DNA of 64,000 nt, from contig OZ023273.1 in NCBI GenBank assembly GCA_964007475.1, positions 75,544,024 to 75,608,023 of the forward strand, in the 5' to 3' direction. The translations under genes were made by a program, and so were the position numbers. Within the stretch, counting starts at the first letter, position 1; the number at the start of each line of letters is the position of its first letter. Origin of the DNA: Hybos culiciformis. Lineage: Eukaryota; Arthropoda; Insecta; Diptera; Hybotidae. Below are positions 23,301 to 36,400 of this stretch, piece by piece. The notes beneath the pieces were generated by a model, which was given only the letters and a program-made list of their open reading frames with translations, made no database searches and was not told the origin of the DNA.

Positions 23301-26300
23301 AATTTATTATGTAACTAGTTCAGTTGTTTTTTCAATTTGCTAGAATAAACATCAAATTTTATAACGATAAATAATTTAAATAAACAATATTAAATTAAAT
23401 CGTTTTATTTCCAAATAAACTATAACGTCCCTGAAAGCGACATTATTCATTTGTATAAATTGTTTAAATTGTTTCTGGACCCCTCATTGGGCATGCCTAT
23501 GAAATGAACGATTTATCACACTGAAGTTTTTAAAATAGTTAATAGTTCAATTAAAAAAAAAAGAAAAGAAGTGCTTTTGTCATCACTGTTTTGTAAACAA
23601 ATATCATCAAATGAATTTTCGTCAGATGAAGGTGAAAATTCTCTTTGGGTGTCAATGCTCTTGGTGTCTGTTGTTTGTGAAATGGTCCCAAACAACAGAC
23701 CGAAACAGGCTGAAATTTTGCACATCGTTTTGCACTTTGGCATCGCACACACACACACACATTTTTTTTTCCTCCAATAATTAATCACATGCGATAAACT
23801 TAAATTTTTTTTTAATTTCTCAATTAAAATTATTAAAAACTTTTTTTATGGCTTCAAGTCAAAAGAAATAATTAAATGATGCATCAAAAAACTAATACTT
23901 TGCTGGTAAACATTTTTTTTAATATAAATGGTTTTCTGTAGATACCAAACTAGGTCCAACCTACCATGATATCCATGGGCGCCGGCAGTATGGTGCAAGG
24001 TGGTGCAACTGCACCACCTTTGTTTGATAAAAATGTTATTAAAATTTTGATAAAATTGTTAATTTTAACAAAAGGATTCAAAATTAAAACAATATAATTT
24101 TTTTTTATTCAGAATTTTTATTAAATAATAATTGTAACCTACGTGGCTTCTCTGCGAACTTTAAATAACTTCGGTTAAAAAATCTTCTTTTTTTATGGAG
24201 ACTCATCATACATAAGCCCGACAATCGGGGTTCGCACATAGCTGATCTTGTCCAAGTCTTCACCCTTCTCAATGTGCTAAATGAGCGTTTCACCTGAGGA
24301 AATTTTTAATTTCGGGAGAAAAAAAAAATTAAAAAAAACGTGGGGAAAAATTTGAGGAAAATATTTTTTTCTGAGGAAAATTTGAAGAAATTCATAAATA
24401 TTGTGCTAACGTTGACAGTCAACAATATTTTAAATTTCAGACTCGTAAATTTTTTTTACCGATATCATTACGATATTCTTCTACGTACGTTGAACTCAAA
24501 ATCCATTGTTGAAACTAAACTTTTTGATTTACAACATATAAGTACCGCATAAAATCTGAACACATTAAAAATTTGAGGAAATCTTGCAAAAATAAGCTGA
24601 TGGGGAAAAACTGCAGTGAGTAAAACAATTTTTTTTCTAATTTAGGGCAAAAAAAACATTTATTACACAAAAATATAAAAAAAATAATTTGAGGAATTTT
24701 TTTAAAGAATTGTCTATTTTGGGGAAATTTCTTAAAAATTTGAGGAAATTTCATTTATTCCATCTGGCAGCCCTGGTGAGAGATAATCTTAAAAAGTTCA
24801 TTGCCTTGCATCAGCATACTGAGATGAATTTTGTCGTGAATTCAAAATATTGTTTTGCAACTGATTTTTCCTAAAATCAAAATTTAATTTAAATTAAGGT
24901 TGTTGGAAATTGTAACTAAGTGATGAACCCGCAATATGTCAAAGATTTCGTAAAATCAAAATAATATAATTTTCACATGCACCACCTTATAAAAAATCCT
25001 GGCGGCGCCCATGATGATATCTTCCATGGATCCGTCAGAATAACTTTTTTTTTTAAACAAACCTCTCAATTTCCTGAAAATGCGCATAAATATTGGGTCT
25101 AAGTAAACTTGTCAGTTCGTATAAAACTGGGATTTGCTCCAACCTACATTTTGTTATCCAAAATATCTTCCATAGGCCCGTCAGAATAATTTTTTTTTTT
25201 CAAACAAACCTCTCAATTTCATGAAAATGCGCATAAATATTGGGTCTAAGTAAACTTGTCAGTTCGTATAAAATTGGGATTTGCTCCAACCTACATTTTA
25301 TTATCCAAAATATCTTCCATAGACTCGTCAGAATAACTTTTATTTTAAAGAAAACCATAAATTTGATGAAAGTCTAATTGAAGTATTCAATGTAACCCAA
25401 CTAGCAGATTATTCTTGTAAATAAGTGTTATACCACTTATAAGCTGTATAAAATTCTAGTAAAAGGATTCGTGATACTGAATCATAGTGATCTTGTTATG
25501 CAACATTTATAAGAATTCTATTTCATCAAAAAATATAATCAGCTCTTTAATGCCGGTTTCAGTCTTCCTATTAGACTTCATCTTATCCCAAAATTCTTCT
25601 TCTCTTTTACTTCGTACATATGAGTAAAAAGGAAAAAAAATGTTCTTTAATGCGGACCGTGATCCTGCTATTAGCTTCTATTTTCATAACAAAACTATTT
25701 TTTCTCTCTTTTACTTCGTACAAATGAGTAAAAAGGAAAAAAAAAAGTTCTTTAATGCCGGCCGTGATCCTGCTATTAGCTTTTATTTTTATAACAAAAC
25801 TATTTGTTTTCTCTTTTACTTCGTTCTATGAGAAAAGAGGAAAAAAAGTTTTCTTTAATGCCGGCCGTGATCCTGCTATTAGCTATTATTTTTATAACAA
25901 AACTATTTTTTTTCTCTTTTACTTCTTTCTATGAGAAAAGAGGAAAAAAAGTTTTCTTTAATGCCAGCCGTGATCCCGCTATTAGCTTTTATTTTTATAA
26001 CAAAATTATTTTTTTTCTCTTTTACTTCATACTATGAGAAAAGAGGAAAAAAAGTGTTCTTTAATGCCGGCCGTGATCCTGCTAGAAACTTTTATATTTG
26101 TTTTTTACTTTGCACTATGAGAAAAGAGGACAAAAATAGTTTGATGCGTATTTGCCGAATGCTTTTAAAAATGAAAACAAAAATAATTTAAATTTCGTGT
26201 TACCAGGTTATTGCACTAATCCCCTAACCATATAAATATAATAAGGACTTGAGAGAGTTTATAGTTTGTAAAAATATTACTTTGACTTCCTTTACGTTGA

Positions 26301-29300
26301 CTTTTTAATAATAATTTTGCGGAAATTCATGATTTTAAAATGATGCACTTATTGTACGGAAATAGAAAATTATTTTGTAAGGGTTGAAAGGTTCAAATGG
26401 TCCGAAATAAGAAAAGAGTATGATGATCGGAAAATGAACCTAAAGGATTTTTTAGTTAGACGTATCCTTGGGTGAAATTAGTAAGAATTTTTGCCCGGAT
26501 AATTATTATTTTCTAAATTTTTACGTTGTTAACAAAATACTAATTATTTCGGGAAATAAAATTAAACTACTGAGTGAGAATTTAATATCATTCTTAAGGT
26601 TGAATTTTTAATACCTTCCGTTTTGTCTAAAAATCCGCAGTTTTTTATCCTTGTTAATTCCATAATACCTAGAACTCCAAAATGTTTAAATTATCTATAG
26701 ACATGGCAATACAGACAGGTTGGTTACCATTTTAGTTTTTTTGTTCGTGTGATAAAAAAACTTACAGTGAATGATACCAGTGAATAGTTTAACTTCACTA
26801 GAACTCTTTCGTGTAAAAAAACACGAAACTATTAATTTAAAAAAAAAATCCAATCTAATAAGGAAAATTCGTTTTTGATTAATTTTTGCTTCAAAAATGA
26901 AAAACCGACTATCTCATTTTTTTTATTTGTTATTTTATAGTTTCACAAAATCAAATTAATTTTTATCCCTATTAAAAATTTTTTTATTGTTTTTTAACAA
27001 TTGCAAAATTAAAACTAATATCCTTAAAAATAAAAATCAATAAACAAAACTTAAGTATGTCGCCACTTCGAAACAGGAAATCATTTAAAATTTTGGGATT
27101 TTTCTACTAAACTTTCTTAAAATAACATAGGTTATCCGAATATAGGAAGAAAATTCTTCATGGAAATTGAAGTTATTTAAACGCAAAAGTTTGGTTTAAA
27201 AGAACTAAATATTTTATTATTTAGCAAATTGTTAGTTCTTTTTGAAAAAATCAATGAATTCAAAAAACTACATAAAAAGAATAGAACATCAGTTAAATTT
27301 TATTTATTTGTGCCATGGCAAACTAAATTTTGCTCATACTTTGCTTATATGACTTTAAAATGCATCAAAATTTTAACAAATTTAATACCTTTTTTAATTT
27401 AAAATTATTTAGATATCATAAATTTCACTAGGTTTTCATATTTATCAATCCTAGAATATTAAAAATTGCATTATTTTTTCAATTGCATGAAAAATAAAAT
27501 TTTATTCAACAATACAATAGTTTTTGTAAATATGTACTTAATTTAATACACATTTAAAAATTAAAATGTGCACAAATTAAATTAAATACAAACACATTTA
27601 TTTTATTATTACATATACCCATCTAAATATTTATTTATTATATTTTATTGGTTTTCCTTTTCTTTTAACTATTTTAATTTTTATATATATTTATGCACTT
27701 ATTTTTTTAAGGCTGTCCTTGTCTTTTCTTTCATGAAAAAAAGTGTTATACAGGCTAATAATGGGATTAGTTACATAATTCGAGAATGTTATGCAACTTT
27801 TTATATCCTATTAAGAAATACTTATACAACAAATTATACTTATAATTTTCGCCACTTTTGAGGTTATAACAGGATTCGTGAAACTTAATAGACAGTTACT
27901 AGAATACATAAGCTTTCTACTAAAAGAATTGAATTCTCTTACAGAGCTAATTTGCTAGTTGGGAAGTTAACTTAAATATTCAATGTAAGTAAATTTAGTT
28001 CTTTGCCATCGATGGTAAGTCTAACTTTTTTTAAAACGCTAATTTTTACGCAAATGCATCGAAATAAGACATCTACCGAGACAAAAAGCGGACATTAAAA
28101 TGTTTGGCATCTCTACTATAACTATAAGCCGCCACAATGTGATTATGAATTTTAATAGAACTCGTCGAATTAAGTCTAAAATATTAAATAAAATTTTTCG
28201 ATATCTCTTTTAGGTTTCAGGATATCACAATTTAAAAACGCGTTCATATAGAGCTGTTCGAAAGAAGACGAAAATATAAAAAAAATATTTGTTGATAACT
28301 TTCTTAGTTTTCGAGAAATCGAAAGTGAAAATTTAATATTAATATTTAGGTTGGATTTGCATGAAATTTAGGGTTTTCTTTAAAAGAAAAGTTATTCTGA
28401 CGGATCCATGGTAGACACCATCGATGACGAAATGTCGGTTGGATCTAAGCATAATTTAATACAAAGCACTATAAGTGACCTTACATTGAAGTTTATATGT
28501 TACAATTTTATATTAAAAAAATTACCTTTGAACTAACAAAATATTAGTTTTTTGATGCAGTCCTATCAAAAACTGATCATTTCATTAATTCAATTGATTT
28601 AAGCCATTAAAATCGTTTTTCATTAAAAAAAAAAAAAAAATGTTTGTTACGTTTGTCGCTGACGAACTTTTGGAAAGAAAAAAATGGATAACTCGTATAT
28701 GTATTACATCTCCATCATTTTGGAAATTAGAGTTAATTAATCAAAAGAACTTAAAATAAATAAAAACACGATATCGTTCAAAATGTCAAAAGGGAAGCAG
28801 AATGTAAAAACTGTAGATTTAGTTGAAAAATCAAAGATTTTAAATATGATGGCACAAAAAAAAAAAACAAATACAAAAAACACAACTCAGTTCTATTTAT
28901 TTTAAGTTATCATTTCTATTTTAAGTAATTTAAATTTCATAAACGAAATACTTTAAAACTTAATTTGCCATTTGAAAATTTTGTCTAATTTCAGAAATTC
29001 TGGTACCTGGATTTTGGAGTACAGAAGCAGGTCTTTTAATATTGGTTGCGTTAACTTTAGTAGCTAGATCTGTTTCAGATATCTGGATGATTCAGAATGC
29101 CACTGTTATTGAAAGTACAATAATCACAATGAACAATGAAAATTTTAATAAATCTTTGGTTAAATACTTAGCTGCTCTTCCAATGGTAAGAATAATATGT
29201 CTATTAGACGCTTGTTTAGCCCGCAAATTGTGAAATTGAAACATTTATTAAAATGAACCGTGAATTCGATAATGGAAATATTGAATTATCTGTCTCACAG

Positions 29301-30401
29301 AAAGTTTTTTAAATAACTGGGAGTTTTACGTTGTTAAAGCTAGTTCAAATAAAATAAATCAAAAGAAAAATTATATCATATTCATACAAGTTTAACAAGT
29401 TAAAAAGGGTTAATTCGAAACTTTTTAGAATTGAAGAACAAAGGCTAATATGCCACCTGAAAAATTTTATTTCTTTTTTACAAAATAAAAGTGAAAAATA
29501 AACGAAATAAACCAAAAACTATTTATTTACTTTTTTTACTAAAAAGATATAACAACTGACATTGTGTAATAAAAAAAAAGTGCCTCACTGTTTTCGAGTT
29601 TTCAGTACTTAAAAATATATATATATATAATAAATTCTTTATTTTCGACATTCGTTACATTTTTCTTACAACTTTCTTGTATTTTTTTAGAGTTAGAGAT
29701 TAACGTTGTCTTTACTACTAAGAAATATAATTGTTTAAATTTAATGTATCTTTTGTGAATCCAATATTTAATCTTAAGGACTTGTTGTGTTTTTCTTTCT
29801 AGATATTAATTGAAAAGACTCGAGTGTAGCTAATTTATAGTCTCTTTATTGAAATTCAATTTACAGGAAATTATACACGAAGTGTGTATCCAGAAATTAT
29901 TTAATATTAGAAATCGTAGTAGAAAACAATGTAGATGTGATCTTGATGAAATTCAATTATGCAATGTCATCATTACTAAGCCCATAACATGAAGTTAGGT
30001 GTCAATCATCTTTGACATTTTAAAGGCCCGTTCACACTATCTATTTTGAATACGACAGGACTACTTAAAAATATAAAATAATTCAATTTAGCGTTTCTAA
30101 GTAGAATAAAACTAACTATTAAGCCAAAATTGAAAAGATCATCGCTATCACCAATAACAGCTCACAGTGAAAATTGTTTGAAGATATCTCATTTATTAAA
30201 TTCTGATTTCGTTTGTATTTGTTTACGTACCAATTTTAATGGAATTCCGCTTCCACACCCCGAGTGAAGCATTTTTCCCTGATCCACCTCTACTCATATA
30301 TCAATTTCCTTGTGAATTCCATTTGCCTCTAGTGTCTATTCGAAATTCTTTCACGACTTCTTCAATATATAATTAAACTGAATTGAATATATGTATTAAT
30401 A

Positions 30402-30445
<44 letters not shown>

Positions 30446-33400
30446 AGCCTAAATTTACTTCTTTAACAATATAATATTTTACTGCTGACTATGGCTAATG
30501 TAGCCGTCTATCAGACTATCTACTCTTTTGTTTTATTTTATTTTGTTTATACATGTATATATGTTACGGGAAATGTGCGAATTCCGGTAAATGTGAGTTT
30601 ACTTTTGGTAAATGTCAATATTACAGTACATTTACCCGCCCGATTGACCCCATTTTTGCGGAGGGCGTAGAGGGGGTACCCCTTATCCAAATAGGGGAGT
30701 GCGGGGTGGCGGGCGGGCGAACTGGTGGTCGGTCAGTGGGATTTGCGGCGCGCGCCGCAAATCCCACTGACCGACCACCAGTTCGCCCGCCCGCCACCCC
30801 GCACTCCCCTATTTGGATAAGGGGTACCCCCTCTACGCCCTCCGCAAAAATGGAGCCAATCGGGCCGGTAAATGTAATGTAATTTTAAAATTAATGGTTT
30901 TTAAACTCACATTTACCGGAATTCGCACATTTCCCGTAACATATATATGTATTTAAAATAATGATACTTTATTATTAACCGTTGCGTCAATATTGCTCTT
31001 CAATAAAAAGAATTATGTTAACTTTATTTAATTAAATATATTCTATAGTTGTTGAAATTATTACATAAAGCCGCTAGAGTTATTTTTAACGCAAGATATT
31101 TAACTTGTATAAAAGGAAGAGTAAATTATCCTTTGTACTATGAAAACCAGTGAAGTTTGTTCATCTTTTTCAAAGTACCGTATTTACCTATTTGAATAGT
31201 CAAAAAAAAATTTTTTTATCAAAAAACACATTTTTTCCCCTGTTTTGTGACAATCCAAATATGCAAATTAAAAAAACTCATTTTCAACATTAATTTCCTT
31301 TTGAAGAAGTTCATTGATCATCGGTCAACGTAATTCTCGAGGCTATAGACGTAAAAAAATAAAATCATAAATATTTTATCTCTTATTTTCAACGCCGCTA
31401 TTGCGAAAAATAACTGAGAATTAAGAGTTTATGGACGTGGTTTAGTGTACGTGGTTTAGTGATTTAGTGTACGGTTTAGTAATTTAGTGTACGAGGTTCT
31501 TCACATTTTTGTTAAATCAATCCTGGATTTAACCAGGAGTTTTTTGATAAAATATTTTTTCTCCTTCATTTAGTTCTTTAAATTAGTATATTATTAAAAT
31601 TATCTGAAATTTTATTCTGAGTTTGAAATTGTGCATATTTTCGTAATTAATTAGAACATGTCTTAAATTTTGGATCAAAATCGGAATTTTCGTTCTCAAA
31701 TTTCGACCCATAAGTAGTTATGAAGGTGTATGCGAACTTAAGTCGGGGTGGTACGATAGGGTAAAAGACCTATAAACGGATCTGAAGTCTTCGAAACACT
31801 TAATTAATCAATATTTTACAGTCTTTATAATCCTTTCGGCTTGACAATTAGTGAGATACGGACTTAAAGTCTAATGTATTAAGTTCCAATTTTTGTGGAA
31901 AAAATTGAAAATTCTTCGCTGAAACGGTGGACCTCCATCACTGACAACTATTTTTGGTATTCCGTGTTGGAAATATAGTTTTTGAATTTGTAATAACTTT
32001 TTGAACAGTGTAACTTTTGTACAATTCAGCGTCAGTATCTATTTCAAAGCAATATTTTTTGAATTTATGACTAATTTTTTATACAATGATGTACTTTCAA
32101 TACCACCAATAAATAATGATGAATCTGGTTCTGGCTCCACTTTCTTGCTGATACTACTTACAAAAACATTTTTATTTTTATTTTTAAAACAAATTTGCGA
32201 AATGATTCCGCAAAAAAGGCACACATCATTAGCTGCTGCACATTTATGTACCTGGACACATCTGTTCATTACTTGAAGACAGATTTAATTTTGGATTGAC
32301 AACTTTGGTAATGATCGACTTGGGTTTATGTTGGGTTCTTCCGCTGTGGCCAGTGGATAAAGAAATAATTGCTATATTTTAAAATCTCTTTATTTTAAAA
32401 TATATTTAAGTTTATTGATAATATTTATTGACGACGTTAATGAGTTGCCAACTTCCCATTCGTTGGAACAGTTTTGTTGTAAATTTTTTGTTTTTGGTTA
32501 GCTTTTATAGATCCGATAAAATTTTGCTGTTCACCTGACGTGTGAAATTCTTTTGTAAATTCTAAAATATTAACCATTGCATTAATTTTATCTAGCTTTT
32601 TGTAACCCTCATTCATTAGTTTTTCCCTTATAAAATTATAATTATTATGAAGAACCAAGTGATGTCAGAAGTCAAGATTTTTCTTGATTTTCAGGATTTT
32701 TTGCCCCAATTTGTAGCAAAAATCTTAAAATTAATCAAGATATTTGGCCTATTTTCCACTTTTCTTATGAAAAACCTTGGAATTCAAGACATTTGAAAAC
32801 AAATCAAGATTTTTATTTAAATATTCATTATAAAAATTCTAAATTATATTTTTAAAGAATATTTGTAGCAATAAAAAGTGATTAAGTTGTGAGTTAAATT
32901 CAAATGAGTTTCCAAATTCTGTTCTTGAAAAAAAAAATGTTGTCTTTGGCAAAGTTGTCTACTGTGAACCAAAACTGGCTTGAACCTACACCAAAAGAAT
33001 TTTGTCTGTTTTTTGTACAAAAATATTTGTTACTTTTACAGATAAATCTTTTCGAAAGGGGCCAATGGGGCTGTCTGCTGATTCCTGATCTGTGAATTTT
33101 GTCTGTAGAAATCTTAATATATATAAAGGCAAAACGATTTCTCCGAAGCCTCAAAAAAATTCCAATAGGTGTCGCTATATTTATGATAAATATAAAGGCA
33201 AAACGATTTCTCCGAAGCCTCATACAAAACAATAACAAATCTTCAACACATGGCTCCTGGTGGTAATCGCAACAAATATTTTTACATTTTTAATTTTTAT
33301 ATTTAATGTAAATTCCAATAGGTGTCGCTATATTTATGATAATGTCCATAAAAACCATAGACACCATCCAGCCTTTCTGGTGGATCATTTCAAAACTTTT

Positions 33401-36400
33401 AGTTAACCAAAAAATTAAAAATTTTGAATGTGTTCTTATTGTATGTATTTCGTTATTGTAATTTATTATGCTATTGCAGTTTGTTATTGTAATTTTTTCT
33501 ACATACTTATTTTTACGAAATACGTGGTATATTTTATTCATAACAAAAAACTTTCGAGAGAAGCACTATCTATTGAGCTTATTTAAGACATTTGGTCAAG
33601 TTAAAAATTAAAAAAGTGCAAAATTGTTTTACCACGACGCGATATACACCACGGGGGGAAATTTGCAAAAATTACAAAAAAACATATTTTTTGTTGAGTT
33701 TTCATAACAAATTTGATTTTCGAGTTCAAGAAAGTGAACATCTGTATCCCATTGAATTCTTGAATACATTCAAAGCCAGTGGTCAGGTCGGGGGTTGTTT
33801 TAGGCTATTTTAAAATTTGATTGGACTCCTACCCAGCGACCTCCCCTGGGGGAGGACTTCAAAAGTTCGTCCGTTGTCATTCAAATTTTTTTTCGTTTTG
33901 TGCATAAAACGAGGAAATGATTAAACACAAAAATTTCGTAACAAAAAATTTATGGGCTTCCTACCCAGCGACCTTCCCTGGGGGAGGGCTTCAAAAGTTC
34001 GTCTGATTTCGTTCAAATTTGGTACATAAAAAGAGAAAATGATTATACACAAAAATTGCGTCACAAAAAATTGGGACCCCTCTTTTTAGCTCAGCAGCTC
34101 AATAACCCACTCTGCAATGGCTCAGAACAAAATCGAAAATACAGTGAAAATCTCGCATACATGAAGTTTCATTTTGTCCGTGTGTCCTATTCACACATGT
34201 TTTTTAGAAGATCATGAATTTTCTCATGGACAGTAGCGTTATCAAGGGTTTTGGATAAGAGAATTTTAAAAATATTCTCGAAAAAAACTAATAACCATTT
34301 TATGGCCAAAAAGATTGTGTTTCATGAAATATTTCAAAATTAATTATTGGAACAAGATGATCAGTGTTTGTTTGTATTTCATTAAGTATTAAATAAATGT
34401 TAAATCAATTATAATTTACTATTCTACGGGCTGACTAGTAAATTTTAAAAATATTTGAAAAGAAAATTTTATTTTGTTGTTTATTTATTTTAATAATTTC
34501 TTATTTTACTTTTATATGCCTTGTTCCAGATTCAAACCTCCACCTTTAGCATTGCAATCAAACACTCTAACACTCAGCTATAGTCTTATAATTATGGATT
34601 ATATAATAAATAAAATATAAATTCTGTGTACATGTTGTAACCGAAAACCCTTTTTTTCGAAACGTACTAACTAATTTTTTAATTTTGTTAATAATTATTC
34701 AAACAGCGTAAAGGTTAATTCAACAGATGTTGACAACAGACCATGAAATTCTACAGATCCTTCTTCAGTATTTATTTTTACTACACAATATGTTGGGGTA
34801 GATACTTTTCATTTAAATTTGTAAATTGCAAATTGCAACAGATACGCACAAAAAAACCATCAACAGACAAAAATATTTTGAGAATTACCGACATAATTTT
34901 TTGGGTGTAGTACATAAAACTAGAATGAGCAACTAGATTAGTAGCCACTAGTAGATAGTTTGAAATGTGGCTTCCAAAATTTACCTAGATGTCAGTTAAA
35001 ATACCAAACTAGGTCCCTAGTGGAATCCGTAGGTGCCAAGGCTAGATCATCTGTTTTTTACTATCTCCATTTTTACTTGACAAAAGTATGTATGTTTGTA
35101 ACCGGGGATTCCTGCGACGGCAAATTAACCCATTTCCCGTGATCGGAACGAGCTAAAATTTTGCAGGTAGATTCGTTGTCGATGACAATCTATTCTATTA
35201 TTAAAAAAATAGCTCGGGGAATGGACTAAATTAATTAATTAATTTTATTTAAAAAAAATCGATCCCTGTGGAGAAATGCTGCATATTTTTAGGCACTTGG
35301 CAGTTTTTTTGTCATAAAAAAAAAAAATTAATAATAATAATAAATAAAATTTGACAACAAAATACCGGAAAAATAGAGAGAGTTTTTAAAACTTTGTTTT
35401 TTAAGGTTTTTTTTTTTAAGACTAGGATATAAAATATTAAATTTAATTTTTTTAAATTTAATTCTAATATTTTTTTTATTATTATAATTTTTTTCTGATA
35501 GAATTATATTAAATTCTAATTTTATTTCTTATACCTTTAACAGCTCCTTCTTCGACACCCGATATTATTTTTCCATTCAATTGCCTTTGAATAATTTTTT
35601 CGCAAATTCCAAACTTTTGCTTTTGCTTGCGCCTTTGTGACGTCATTCAATGGAATCGCAAGGAAAAGTTTTTCTTAGAAAACAGCTGCTGTTGCTTTCT
35701 AAAATTAAATTAAAAATAATAATTAAGTAATATTTTCACTAAATACGTTAAATTTCTCTTACTTCTATTTCCGAGTTCTTGCGTCTTTCGACCATTTTTT
35801 GGTGGATATGCGGATCCTATTTTACTTCAAAGTTAGTGTGAGGTTTGTTTGTGCCATGATTTTGAATTATTTTATGTTAATAGTTAAATTTATTTTATAA
35901 TTTTTATTATTTTATTTTTCTTATTTTATTATTTTTCAATTTAATTAACACTTTTGTATTAATTTTTTTTGTTCAGATTTTTATTTAAAAAAATGAAATA
36001 TAACGGTAACAATTAGACGTTTCGTCGCCTTAAAATTATATTATCGTAAATCCCAAAAATCAGTTTTAGCAAATAGCATTTGAAGTTTAAATGTAAATTA
36101 AAAAAAACTGAGCCGAAAAATTTTTCTTTTTTCTTTTGTCAAACGGAACTAAAGTTTACTGGCTCTGGCTCTATATCCCAAATTTTCAGAGATACTATCT
36201 AGGCTTTTAATTCGATTTCCGAGCCATTTTAGGTCGTGGTCGTTTTATCGTATACGCCATTTACGATACGATTTTAAAATTTATGTGCACTTACGATAAA
36301 ATAATAATCTTTGGTTAATGCATTTTTATTTAATAATTCCAAGATATGTACGATAACACGTCTTATTTTATTAAAATAAGGTCAAAGAGACAGCTTCAAG

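Noticed and set aside
23516..23788. 90-codon minus-strand frame
   Set aside because: Low complexity, overlaps a CA microsatellite, no recognisable motif and competing frames of similar length.
25640..26191. Several reading frames with repeated FFNAGRDPA-like peptides
   Set aside because: They run through a 103-bp satellite; frames change between units and there is no start or homology.
30553..30882. 109-codon frame rich in Gly, Arg and Pro
   Set aside because: It is a by-product of the GC-rich palindrome; the second half mirrors the first.
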